Shown in pieces: positions 35,200 to 44,321 of a stretch of 64,000 nucleotides of DNA. Source of the stretch: Sphingomonadales bacterium (GTDB taxonomy: Bacteria > Pseudomonadota > Alphaproteobacteria > Sphingomonadales > Sphingomonadaceae). Position 1 is the first letter of the stretch, and every line of letters starts with the position of its first letter. The DNA lies in contig JANYGX010000007.1 in assembly GCA_025362295.1 (NCBI GenBank), positions 1 through 64,000 on the forward strand, read 5' to 3'. The notes under the pieces are model-generated. The model saw nothing but the letters and a program-made list of their open reading frames with translations. It had not been told where the DNA came from and did not search any database. The position numbers and the translations under genes are program-made.

Positions 35200-35615
35200 T
35201 TCGGATCAACCATAACCTGACCCTGCCGGATTCTGACCTTGAAGAAAGTTTTATGCGTGCCTCAGGCCCTGGCGGGCAGAACGTCAACAAGGTGTCGACT
35301 GCGGTTGAACTGCGGTTTAATGTGGCGGGGTGTGATGTATTAATGGAATCGGTGCGGGCACGTTTGGTGAAACTTGCTGGCAGTCGCATGACCCTCGACG
35401 GCATTCTCATCATTCAGGCGGACAGCCACCGTACTCAGGCGATGAACCGCGCTGATGCCGCCAAGCGTCTGGCCGATATGGTGCGCAAGGCACTCATTGC
35501 GCCCAAACGGCGCGTGGCAACCAGGCCCGGCAAGGCGGCCACCGAACGACGACTGGTCTCAAAGGGCGTGCGCGGGGATGTTAAGCAAGGGCGCAAGAAG
35601 CCATTGGCGGATTGA
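35196..35615 (+). CDS. arfB: Alternative ribosome-rescue factor / peptidyl-tRNA hydrolase ArfB
   Basis: Release-factor-like protein (139 aa) that frees ribosomes stalled on non-stop messages. The catalytic GGQ is at residues 26-28 in ASGPGGQNVNKVSTAVELRF. The C-terminal basic tail (RRLVSKGVRGDVKQGRKKPL) is the part that enters the empty mRNA channel. ATG 35196 overlaps the bolA stop by 4 nt. The length agrees with E. coli YaeJ. Confidence 0.95.
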   Translation: MIRINHNLTLPDSDLEESFMRASGPGGQNVNKVSTAVELRFNVAGCDVLMESVRARLVKLAGSRMTLDGILIIQADSHRTQAMNRADAAKRLADMVRKALIAPKRRVATRPGKAATERRLVSKGVRGDVKQGRKKPLAD

Positions 35616-35732
35616 ACTGAAATCTAGACAGAGATTGACGGTCTTTCCATTTTCTGAATGCTGAATGTATCTTTTTTGATGCTGATCATAAATGTTCAAT
35701 AAATCAAAACCAAAATATTAAAATCCCTGACC

Positions 35733-35776
35733 AATCCCCATCGGGATAGGTACTAATCCCTATCCCGATGGGGATT
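35733..35776. repeat. Strong inverted repeat upstream of the giant repeat protein gene
   Basis: AATCCCCATCGGGATA (35733-35748) is the exact reverse complement of TATCCCGATGGGGATT (35761-35776). The stem extends by two more G-C pairs inward (35749-35750 with 35759-35760), leaving an 8-nt loop. There is no following U-run. The copy closes 73 nt before the start codon at 35850, so it could end arfB transcription, form a 5'-UTR structure, or be a mobile palindrome. Confidence 0.75.
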
Positions 35777-35849
35777 AGTCTGGGGTGCCACGACTGCAAT
35801 CGGTTGTATATTATCACAATTTGAATTCTTTTGACGACAGGCACAAACA

Positions 35850-38800
35850 ATGAGCGGAATGACATCGGTAGGATCCGGCAATTCGGGTACACTGCCAAAT
35901 TACTCTTCGTCCGGTGAAAACGCGGAAACCACGGCTGCGCAAAAGCCGCAACTTTTGGCCTCTGGCTCGTCTGTAAAAAACATTGATATCAGCACAGACG
36001 ATCTGGTCCGGGCAGGCTTTAAAAAAAATAACGTCACAGAACCCAATGATTGGTTCAATGGCAACAATCGGGATGTTTTTATTAAAACTAAAGCCCTTTT
36101 CAAAAGCCAGTTTTATGAAGGCCGTCCGGTTTATGTGGACGGCGGCAAGCTTGAGGAAACCGTAACCATTTCCAATACGCAAGCCGACGGTGCCCGGTTC
36201 ATCGATACGCTGGAGTCCATGCCGACGCTTCATAATGGTTTGGGTTGGGGCAGTGAAACACCACCGGACATACAGGCAATGGTGAAGTACGTTGTGAACA
36301 AGGGTGTGGGACCGGAATTTATCAAAGGGGCGCTGGCAAGATCGCAACAGCTTGCCGCTCAAAAGGCCCAGTCTGCAAAAGGCACGGAAGGCCTTCAGGT
36401 GATGAACGCAATCACTACCGTGTTACTGGCTTTTGCACCCTTGGGCGCAAAAGGCGTGACAGGCAATCGCACGCTGGCTTCTCGCCCTGTACAGGTTGAA
36501 ACACCCAACCGAACAATACTCCCTGAAACAACGCGCCTGCCAGGCAAAAGCAATATCACCCCCTTTGAACGGCGCGGCAATGGCAACGGCAATGGCTCAG
36601 GCAGTTCAGGCGAGCGTTCAACCGGCCGAGGCGGCTCGTATGGTTCTGGCGGTAAGCCATCTGGTAGTGGTGGTAAGCCGTCTGGCGGCAGTGGTACAGC
36701 GGTGTTGACAATGCCTGAGCTCGTCTCGGCTGCTGAGCGCACAAAAATAGTTGCAGGCCTTGAGCGCGCCTACAAGCAGGGCGGGCCAGTTGTTGCCCAA
36801 ACCAACACAGGCCCGGTCAGCATCACCCTGCAACCCGGTGGTAAAACCGCGCTTGTGGCACGCGGGTCAGGGCAGGCGCCACTGCTGCTGCCGGTAGTGC
36901 GACAATCCGATGGCAACTGGCAGATCGGCGCACCGGCAAACATAAGCACACAAGCAGGCGACGGCAAAACGCCAGCGCCTAAAGCGCCGCGTGTGCTCAG
37001 CAATGCCGACATAGCTGCTGCCAAGCCGCATTCAGCGCTGGTGAAGGATATTGCCTGGCTGGCTGGCCGGCCAGATCTTAATTATATGACCAAGGGTGGT
37101 GAATACAGTTTGCCATTGCCAAGCGGGGTCACGGCCCGGATGCATACTTTGGGTGATGGCCTGGTCAGGGCAACGCTCAACTACACCCAGCCAGTCAGCT
37201 ACACGTTCAAGGTCAAATCGGATGGCACCAATGCAAATGCCAACACAGCTGTCGATACACAGCAACTACCGGCCAATATTGCAAAGCTGGTAAAGCCGAC
37301 AGCCGCTGTGCCAAAACCGGTTGTGAAAACGCCAGCCAAACAGCCCGTACAGCCGGTGCCAGCCGTAGCGAAGGTGCCAGTGCTGGCAGACACACAAAAA
37401 CCGGTGCTCCCTGTCTCAAAGTTGCCGATTGTGAAGCCTGCCAGCCGGTTTGGACAACCTGTCAACACTACTCTTCCAGCACAAACTCAGGCGCTTACCA
37501 ATGCGGATTTGAAAAATATATCATCCACCACCCCAATTGTCCGCGATCTGGCGGCCCTTGCCAGCGCGCCAAACCTGAAGCAGCGGGCCCAAAGCAGCAA
37601 CGCGTTACCGGGTGGAGCCACGGTTGCTGGCCTCAGCGATCTGGGTGGCAATATTGTTAAGGTTACACTTCAATATCCAACCGGGTTGATGAGTTATAAT
37701 TTTGCCGTCAAACCAAACGGCAAGGTGGACGCAGCCCAATTGCCTGACAACATCTCTGCAATGGCAAAACCGCAGCTCAAATTAAAGACAAGACCGCTCA
37801 AGGTTGGCAAGCCAGTGGTCATACCAACAGACGTTCAGACAAAGCCAACACCAAACAAAACACTGCCAGATACAACACCCCAACCCCCCTTGGTGACACG
37901 GCCAGGTGGCGTAAAGACACCTCTTGTTAAGGTGCCTGCAAAACTCAGCCCTTTGCCACAATTACAACCGGCACCAACACCAGGCGGCGATAAGCTGCCG
38001 CCGCTGAAACCGGCAGGCACGCCAGCCGGCACAGGCCAGGCCCTTGGCAAGTTGCAGCGCACGCTGGCCGAAATCCCCAAGGAGCAGATGGAGCTTTTGA
38101 AAAAAGCTAACATCCACGACCCGGTCAAAGACCTCGAAATGGGCAGACGTGCCGCTGCTGTTGCTAGTGGCCAGATGACCCGCGATGAGGCGCTGTCGAG
38201 CTACACTGGCGCTGATCGCGCCAAGATGGAGGCCATGCTTGGCAACGGCATGTTCACCAGCAGTCGCGGCCGCGGCAATGGCAGCTACCCGACCAGCTAT
38301 GTGAGACAACTGTGGGATGAAGTGGATAAGCACGGCACCACTAATCTTACGGAAAGCGATGTGCGCAGTGTGCGCGGCATCACCGAGAGCGCACTGAAGA
38401 ATGATGATCTGACAGCCGAAGACAAAACCCGTTTTGCAAACGGCCTCAAGGCGCTCACCAAGGCACAGTCCGCCTATCACGATGGCCGTGAAAAGCTGAA
38501 GCAGATTTTGCCGCAGATTGCCCCGTTGATCACGCCCGAGACGGCGAAAAATATGGCCCCGGCCGAACTCGATGTGCTGCAAACCGCGCTCAACAAAGCG
38601 CTCAAATCAAGTGACCCTACAACCGGCACCAACCCGCTGACGCCAGAACGAAAAGCCCAGTACACCAAAGCGCTGAAGGCAATCAGGGAAGAACTGAAGC
38701 TGCCGAAGGAGGCTGTATACAAAGTCATCAAAGAGCGCTTTGACAGTCAGCTTGGAGACTTATCGGACGAACGCAAAAATATCTTTGCGATCTTTCTGAC

Positions 38801-41800
38801 AGAAGTGTTGCCGGCAACCGCCCGGGAGTCGGAAACCAACCTGTCCAAGGCACTCGACAGACTATCTCCCATGACTGTCAAGTCAGCCATAAATGAAGCC
38901 CGGCGAGGGCGTTACAATGTTCCAGATTCTAGCAGACTGGCCAACTTGACGGGTTACTATCAGGACAGGCCGGGTCTGATGAAACCTGATGGTTCGGCCT
39001 ATTCAACGGCGGAAACAATCCAACTTCTGGAGACAATTTACAATATTGGCGTCAGCAACATGTCAACCGCTGATTTGCGTCGTGCCCTGAATATTGTTGA
39101 GGCGAGCCAAAAAAATACGGATTTTACACCGGATCAGCAAAAAGAACTGATTGAAGGTATGGATTTCCTGAACACCGTTTACATTTGGCAACTCAATAAC
39201 CGTGAGGAGTATAAGGCGTATCTGCCAAGCACAGCGTACCCGTATCCGACTGTCCCTCAACCTATCACGAGCACGACGCCGTCCTATCCAGCGGGCGGCG
39301 TAGCGTCCACTGTATCCAACCCAGCAACCCGGCCGATACAGAGTATAAGCCAACCACCGACAATACCGTATGTAGCTTACGATGACGAAGAGACACAAGC
39401 CAGTGTTGTCAATCAAAATGCTGTTCGGGCTGCCATCAAAATACATTTTGCGGATCAGACCGTGGGTCTCACACCGCACCAGAAAGACATGTTTGCAGCG
39501 CTGGTGTCCTTGAAACTACCATCCACAGCATCGCAATCGCAAGCTGATCTTGGCAAGGCTATAAAGGCCATTTCCCCGCAGACAATGGCCGATGCTCTCA
39601 AAACCGCTAAAAGGGTAACAGATAATACGGCCACAACACCAATTAGCACAACACCCTATCCAGCCAAAGATGCAACCATACCAACGATTACCAGTACCAA
39701 CCTTGGCGCTGATGCGCAGCTGAATGTGACGCAAAACACAGATGCCACCCGAGCGCGCAACAGCCAGACGGTGCAAGAGATTTTTGATGGTACAAATATC
39801 AGCGTTGTTTCTGTCGATTACAAAGGGGTTGAAACGCGCCATAATCCTGATGCGCCGGCCTGTGGTGGCAAGGGCAATATCACCTTCGGCGAAGTTGGAC
39901 AGCTTATAGGCGGCCTGAAAGACAGCCGCGTAGAAATTACCCCCTATGCTGAATTGGATGATGGTGTTCATGAAATTCAGGTGACAGTCCATAATCACAA
40001 TTTTACGTCCTACGATTTTCTTGTGCGCAGCAGTGCGCAAGGGGTGAGGGAAATTGATATAATGCTCATGGCCAAAAGTCCGGATGCCCCGTCCATTGGG
40101 ATAGGCAGTCTGGCAAGACTGAGAATGATGCAGGCTGCAGAACAACTGGGCGTCAGCACTATAAATTCACTGATTACACGAACGGATGGGGTGGCTGATA
40201 ATTACGCTCCATTACCCTTTATGAATGGGTATTATGTCTGGCCACAACTTGGTGCGAATGGCAGGGTTAACTATCAAAAAATTGTTGACAAATATGCAGC
40301 TGATTTCGCCAAACCTGAAAACCAGGCACTCGTACGACAGCTTGGATTTGACAAACAACCCCTTACCAAAGACACAAAAGTGCTTGATCTCATCAGCGAC
40401 AGCAACGGCAGGGTTATCCCTGAAGCTCTGAAACTGTGGGAAAAAAATGGGGATACAGTCGATGCTGCATTCAATCTTCGCGATCGCACGTCTAAATCAT
40501 ATAAGGTTTACCAGGATGCCTTGCATCAAATGGGTATGCCTGCACTCAAATACAACACCACTTCCGGCTCAACACAAGGCATCACCAGCGTTGCGAGCCC
40601 CTATCCGTCCAACACCATACAACCAACGCTAAGCAGCTATAATGATGGCACAGACATACCCACACAAACGACAGAAATGCAGGTGCGCAATCGCCGTACT
40701 GTCCGCGAACAGTTTGATGGACAGAATATCAATGTGGTGTTGGCAAACAATTGGGGCGGCTACGGTCCCAAGGATCCTGATCGACCGATTGTTGGTGGCC
40801 AAGGCAACATTACACCGCGTGAAATCAGCAAGCTGATAGGTGGCCTTAACGACAGCCGCATTGAAGTCCAAGACAATGGTATAACCAGCGATGGCATGCA
40901 TAATCTGCAGGTCACCGTCAACAATGCTAATTTTTCAGAGATATTATTTAGTGTGAATACGCGCTCTGACGGATTACGGGAATTGTATCTTCACGGCACA
41001 GCCAAAAAGGGCAACGTGCCACAAATAGGAAGTTTGCTTCGCCTGCGCATGCTGCAGGCGGCTGAAAAAATGGGTTTCAAAACGGTTGATCTCAAAATTG
41101 GTCGCCTCGATCCCGATCAGGCCGCTGCCCAAAACAAAACGTCGATGTCAGGCTACCGCGTCTGGCCACAACTGGGTGCAGACGGAAAAATTGCACAGGA
41201 GGAAATTGCTGAAAAATACCGTCAGTCTTTTGCCCAGCCACAATATCAGGCGCTCGCAAAGAAGTTGGGTTTTGATACAAAACCCGTGACCATAAACACG
41301 CATATTCTTGATCTTATCAGTGACAAAGATGGGAATATTATTCCTGAAGCGTTGGCACTGTGGAAAGCGCATGGTGATACCACAGTAGCATCTTACAATC
41401 TCGTCGATCATAATTCCAGGTCATACAAAGTCTATAAAAAAGCTTTGGAGACCATGGGGCTGGCGACACCAGCGACAAACCCGCCACGTTCAAACCAAGG
41501 CACACCATCAGTGCCCGGCATCAGCAGTGTCTCCAACCCATACCCGACCAGCATCAATCGGGGTAGTGGTGCAGTGAACAGCGCTACGCCAAAAAGGGGC
41601 AACCCAGAGTTTGGTCAAAGTGATACAGTGAACACGCCATCACTAGGCGATGCCGTGCAAAGCCACAATGCCCGGCAAAAATTCAATGCCATAATGGCCG
41701 AGCATGGCACACTGTCCGCGAGCAATGTCAATGAACTTTGGCACGCTGTTGGTCAGTTCGGCATTGACACGCTCTCGGAGACCGAGCTTCTGAGCCTGAG

Positions 41801-42656
41801 CCGGGTAACTGCCAATGCCTTTCGGAACAGCACCAAAACAAAAACAGATCAGACAGCCGCCGGGCAGAGGCAACAGAGCATTTTAAATGCATTACAGATA
41901 ATCAAGGCAAAAGGTGATGTAGCGGCATCTGTTCCCGCCTCTCAGCCTGTTGCTGCAATGCCAACGACCGATAAAACAGGTGCAGAAGCAGCGACAGACA
42001 TTGTCAGGAGAGACGGCAACGCACCTGAACAACATGCCATAACAAATGCACTCTCCCCAATGGTCAGAGATAAACTCTATCCCGTAGACACAGTTAGGTC
42101 TGTGTGGGGCAAAGTGGACAGCTATGGTGTCGTTAAGCTTTCAAGACGCAATGTAACAAACATGATTTCAGCCACCGAGGCGGTGCTGGCAAGCCGCGAT
42201 TTATCAGCGGATGATCGCCGTCGTTTTACATCCGGCCTTGCAGATCTGAATACAGAACAAGCCAGGCAGCAAAAAATTATGCAGTTGCGGCCAACATCTT
42301 CGGCGCTGCCACCTGTAAAAAAATCTGCAGAAACTGGCGCTGATATCCGGAAAAGGGAAGGCAACACTTTTGAGCAGAACAAGATAACTCGCCTTCTCAA
42401 AGCCATTGTCAAAAAACAGACGTATTCGGTAACTGAAATTAATACTGTATGGGACGAGGTGGATGCCTACGGTGTTAACAATCTTTCAAATCCAAACCTG
42501 AACCGATTGATCCGCGCAACCAGTCAAACCCTTGAGCGGACCAACGTGACAGCGGCAAACCGCACGCGTCTTGAGACAGGTCTTGCACATTTGACCACAG
42601 AATATAATAGGCAAATGATACTTTTGAACGACACGCCAAAAAACCGGAGTGAATAA
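35850..42656 (+). CDS. Giant multi-repeat protein of unknown function (2268 aa)
   Basis: Single 2268-residue frame, unrecognised. The N-terminal ~180 residues are unique; a hydrophobic stretch near 190-205 is the only membrane candidate. A Gly/Ser/Asn-rich linker covers 239-284. Repeat A (about 95 aa) occurs twice, at 383-483 and 549-641 (L-S/T-NAD, then V-K/R-DIA/LA), separated and followed by Pro/Lys-rich linkers. Repeat B (about 65 aa, helical, core like LWDEVDKHGTTNLT) occurs at about 811-877, 1051-1112, 1952-2021, 2074-2141 and 2189-2256, with a partial copy near 893-948. Repeat C (about 65 aa) is at 956-1021 and 1187-1255. Repeat D (about 260 aa) is a tandem pair, 1301-1564 and 1611-1871, each with GGxGNIT, IGGLxDSR, GSLxRLRM-QAAE, GYxVWPQLGA and VLDLISD-type segments. 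No signal peptide or enzyme motif is certain. It has its own upstream hairpin and no operon partner. It may be a scaffold, phage-derived or effector-like protein. Confidence 0.9.
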   Translation: MSGMTSVGSGNSGTLPNYSSSGENAETTAAQKPQLLASGSSVKNIDISTDDLVRAGFKKNNVTEPNDWFNGNNRDVFIKTKALFKSQFYEGRPVYVDGGKLEETVTISNTQADGARFIDTLESMPTLHNGLGWGSETPPDIQAMVKYVVNKGVGPEFIKGALARSQQLAAQKAQSAKGTEGLQVMNAITTVLLAFAPLGAKGVTGNRTLASRPVQVETPNRTILPETTRLPGKSNITPFERRGNGNGNGSGSSGERSTGRGGSYGSGGKPSGSGGKPSGGSGTAVLTMPELVSAAERTKIVAGLERAYKQGGPVVAQTNTGPVSITLQPGGKTALVARGSGQAPLLLPVVRQSDGNWQIGAPANISTQAGDGKTPAPKAPRVLSNADIAAAKPHSALVKDIAWLAGRPDLNYMTKGGEYSLPLPSGVTARMHTLGDGLVRATLNYTQPVSYTFKVKSDGTNANANTAVDTQQLPANIAKLVKPTAAVPKPVVKTPAKQPVQPVPAVAKVPVLADTQKPVLPVSKLPIVKPASRFGQPVNTTLPAQTQALTNADLKNISSTTPIVRDLAALASAPNLKQRAQSSNALPGGATVAGLSDLGGNIVKVTLQYPTGLMSYNFAVKPNGKVDAAQLPDNISAMAKPQLKLKTRPLKVGKPVVIPTDVQTKPTPNKTLPDTTPQPPLVTRPGGVKTPLVKVPAKLSPLPQLQPAPTPGGDKLPPLKPAGTPAGTGQALGKLQRTLAEIPKEQMELLKKANIHDPVKDLEMGRRAAAVASGQMTRDEALSSYTGADRAKMEAMLGNGMFTSSRGRGNGSYPTSYVRQLWDEVDKHGTTNLTESDVRSVRGITESALKNDDLTAEDKTRFANGLKALTKAQSAYHDGREKLKQILPQIAPLITPETAKNMAPAELDVLQTALNKALKSSDPTTGTNPLTPERKAQYTKALKAIREELKLPKEAVYKVIKERFDSQLGDLSDERKNIFAIFLTEVLPATARESETNLSKALDRLSPMTVKSAINEARRGRYNVPDSSRLANLTGYYQDRPGLMKPDGSAYSTAETIQLLETIYNIGVSNMSTADLRRALNIVEASQKNTDFTPDQQKELIEGMDFLNTVYIWQLNNREEYKAYLPSTAYPYPTVPQPITSTTPSYPAGGVASTVSNPATRPIQSISQPPTIPYVAYDDEETQASVVNQNAVRAAIKIHFADQTVGLTPHQKDMFAALVSLKLPSTASQSQADLGKAIKAISPQTMADALKTAKRVTDNTATTPISTTPYPAKDATIPTITSTNLGADAQLNVTQNTDATRARNSQTVQEIFDGTNISVVSVDYKGVETRHNPDAPACGGKGNITFGEVGQLIGGLKDSRVEITPYAELDDGVHEIQVTVHNHNFTSYDFLVRSSAQGVREIDIMLMAKSPDAPSIGIGSLARLRMMQAAEQLGVSTINSLITRTDGVADNYAPLPFMNGYYVWPQLGANGRVNYQKIVDKYAADFAKPENQALVRQLGFDKQPLTKDTKVLDLISDSNGRVIPEALKLWEKNGDTVDAAFNLRDRTSKSYKVYQDALHQMGMPALKYNTTSGSTQGITSVASPYPSNTIQPTLSSYNDGTDIPTQTTEMQVRNRRTVREQFDGQNINVVLANNWGGYGPKDPDRPIVGGQGNITPREISKLIGGLNDSRIEVQDNGITSDGMHNLQVTVNNANFSEILFSVNTRSDGLRELYLHGTAKKGNVPQIGSLLRLRMLQAAEKMGFKTVDLKIGRLDPDQAAAQNKTSMSGYRVWPQLGADGKIAQEEIAEKYRQSFAQPQYQALAKKLGFDTKPVTINTHILDLISDKDGNIIPEALALWKAHGDTTVASYNLVDHNSRSYKVYKKALETMGLATPATNPPRSNQGTPSVPGISSVSNPYPTSINRGSGAVNSATPKRGNPEFGQSDTVNTPSLGDAVQSHNARQKFNAIMAEHGTLSASNVNELWHAVGQFGIDTLSETELLSLSRVTANAFRNSTKTKTDQTAAGQRQQSILNALQIIKAKGDVAASVPASQPVAAMPTTDKTGAEAATDIVRRDGNAPEQHAITNALSPMVRDKLYPVDTVRSVWGKVDSYGVVKLSRRNVTNMISATEAVLASRDLSADDRRRFTSGLADLNTEQARQQKIMQLRPTSSALPPVKKSAETGADIRKREGNTFEQNKITRLLKAIVKKQTYSVTEINTVWDEVDAYGVNNLSNPNLNRLIRATSQTLERTNVTAANRTRLETGLAHLTTEYNRQMILLNDTPKNRSE

Positions 42657-42737
42657 ACTTTATTGTCTTATAGCATAAGCCCTAAAGGCTAACCCATAGG
42701 CATTAAGTTGTCACCAAGTGCCGGTAAACGAAGCGGC

Positions 42738-43481
42738 TCACCGGCTGGCTTTTGTTGCTGCCATCAGAAACTCCACATTGCCTTCCGGTCCGGTGATCGG
42801 GCTCCGAATGATGCCGGTAACATGCCATGCCGGCTGATCGTTCATCCATGCGGCAATGTCTGTGCACACCTGCGTGTGCATGTCTGCATCACGCACCACA
42901 CCGCCCTCACCAATCTGCTCACGCGGCAGCTCAAATTGAGGCTTGATCAGCGCCAGTATGCGGGCGTTGGGTTTGGTCAGCGCTATGGCAGCGGGTAATA
43001 CCGATTTCAGCGATATGAACGATGCATCGCACACCACCAGGTCAACCGGTTCAGCAATGTGTGCCGTTGTTAGCATCCGCGCATTGGTTTTATCGAGCAC
43101 GATAACGCGCGCATCGGTTTGCAGTTTCCAAGCCAGCTGGCCGTGACCGACATCAACAGAGTAAACTTTTTGAGCGCCGAAAGTGAGGGCAACATCTGTG
43201 AAGCCGCCGGTCGATGCGCCCACATCGATGACAACAGCCCCTGTTATATCCCAGCCGAAATGCCGGAGACCATGATCGAGCTTGATGCCGCCGCGCGACA
43301 CCCATGGATGCGATTTGCCGCGCACTTCCAGACGAGTGTCGGTTGCCAATCGGTCGCCGGGCTTGGCTATTTTGGTGTCACCGGCAAACACGACGCCTGC
43401 CATGATGAGCGCTTGCGCTTTGGCCTCGGTGGCGGCAAGGCCCTGCGCCACAAGCGCCGTGTCCGCACGGCATTTTGCCAT
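42738..43481 (-). CDS. tlyA: TlyA family 16S/23S rRNA (cytidine-2'-O)-methyltransferase
   Basis: RNA methyltransferase (247 aa) with an N-terminal S4 RNA-binding domain (RADTALVAQGLAATEAKAQA, then IKLDHGLRHFG) and an FtsJ-like SAM domain (AVVIDVGASTGGFTDVALTF, YSVDVGHGQL, VDLVVCDASFISLKSVLP, LALIKPQFEL). TlyA members methylate the 2'-OH of specific cytidines in rRNA; some act as haemolysins by name only. ATG 43481 is preferred; ATG 43523 would overlap cysE by 32 nt. In many alphaproteobacteria tlyA sits beside dxs, which is not so here. Confidence 0.93.
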   Translation of the reverse strand: MAKCRADTALVAQGLAATEAKAQALIMAGVVFAGDTKIAKPGDRLATDTRLEVRGKSHPWVSRGGIKLDHGLRHFGWDITGAVVIDVGASTGGFTDVALTFGAQKVYSVDVGHGQLAWKLQTDARVIVLDKTNARMLTTAHIAEPVDLVVCDASFISLKSVLPAAIALTKPNARILALIKPQFELPREQIGEGGVVRDADMHTQVCTDIAAWMNDQPAWHVTGIIRSPITGPEGNVEFLMAATKASR

Positions 43482-43491
43482 CGGTCTGGCT

Positions 43492-44166
43492 TTATCCAGT
43501 GCGCCTGTCCGCACTCTGTTCAAGGTGTTTTATGCGGGCCAGCAGGGTTTCCATTTCACAGCGCAGCAACTCATACTTCTGGGTTTCCGGGTCGAATTTT
43601 TCCGAGCATGGGGTGCCGTAGGGCACAAAGTCCTTGGCATAGTCGCTGGCATCAAGCAGCATCGGTTTGGCCGGAATGCCAACCATGGTGGCGCCTTCAG
43701 CGACAGCCCTGGTGACCACAGCGTTGGAGCCAATGCGGGCACGCGCACCAACGGTAAAGCCGCCAATCACTTGCGCACCGGCACCGATAATCACGCCGTC
43801 GCCAATGGTCGGGTGACGCTTGCCGGACGAATTGACCGGATCGACACCACCAAGGGTGACACCCTGATAGATTGTCACATCATCGCCAACCTCGGCGGTC
43901 TCGCCAATCACCACGCCCATACCGTGATCGATGAAAAAACGCTTGCCGATTTTAGCACCGGGGTGAATTTCAATGCCAGTGACCATGCGCGATATCTGGC
44001 CAACCAGCCGGGCCAGCCAGAAAAATTCCATACGGTAAAGGCCGTGCGCCAGCCGGTGCAACAGCAGCGCATGAACACCGGCATAGAGCATGATTTCCCA
44101 ACGGCTGCGCGGGGCCGGGTCACGTGCCTTGATTGAGTCAAGATATAGTATCACTGTGTCGAACAT
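43492..44166 (-). CDS. cysE: Serine O-acetyltransferase CysE
   Basis: Left-handed beta-helix acetyltransferase (224 aa) making O-acetylserine from serine and acetyl-CoA for cysteine synthesis. Seen: [20 protein letters not shown] with the catalytic His, [43 protein letters not shown] and VGIPAKPM. It is the shorter form without the long N-terminal helical domain of E. coli CysE. The C-terminal ~55 residues add a helix ([14 protein letters not shown]). It lies 10 nt upstream of tlyA on the same strand. Confidence 0.95.
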   Translation of the reverse strand: MFDTVILYLDSIKARDPAPRSRWEIMLYAGVHALLLHRLAHGLYRMEFFWLARLVGQISRMVTGIEIHPGAKIGKRFFIDHGMGVVIGETAEVGDDVTIYQGVTLGGVDPVNSSGKRHPTIGDGVIIGAGAQVIGGFTVGARARIGSNAVVTRAVAEGATMVGIPAKPMLLDASDYAKDFVPYGTPCSEKFDPETQKYELLRCEMETLLARIKHLEQSADRRTG

Positions 44167-44321
44167 GGTTCATGGCCTCCTTGTTTGATATATTGGCTTT
44201 GTTTCTTGATATATGTCCAGACTCAGTTATGCCGACTCTTTGTTCACAGGGGTGAAACAAAAAGGCATTAGAAACACTGAATTCGGGATTTGTAAGATTG
44301 TTATATAACCAGATCGGCAAT

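Noticed and set aside
39063-40145. Minus-strand frames of over 130 codons inside the giant gene
   Set aside because: They are antisense to a continuous, repeat-structured frame and lack start signals and family similarity.
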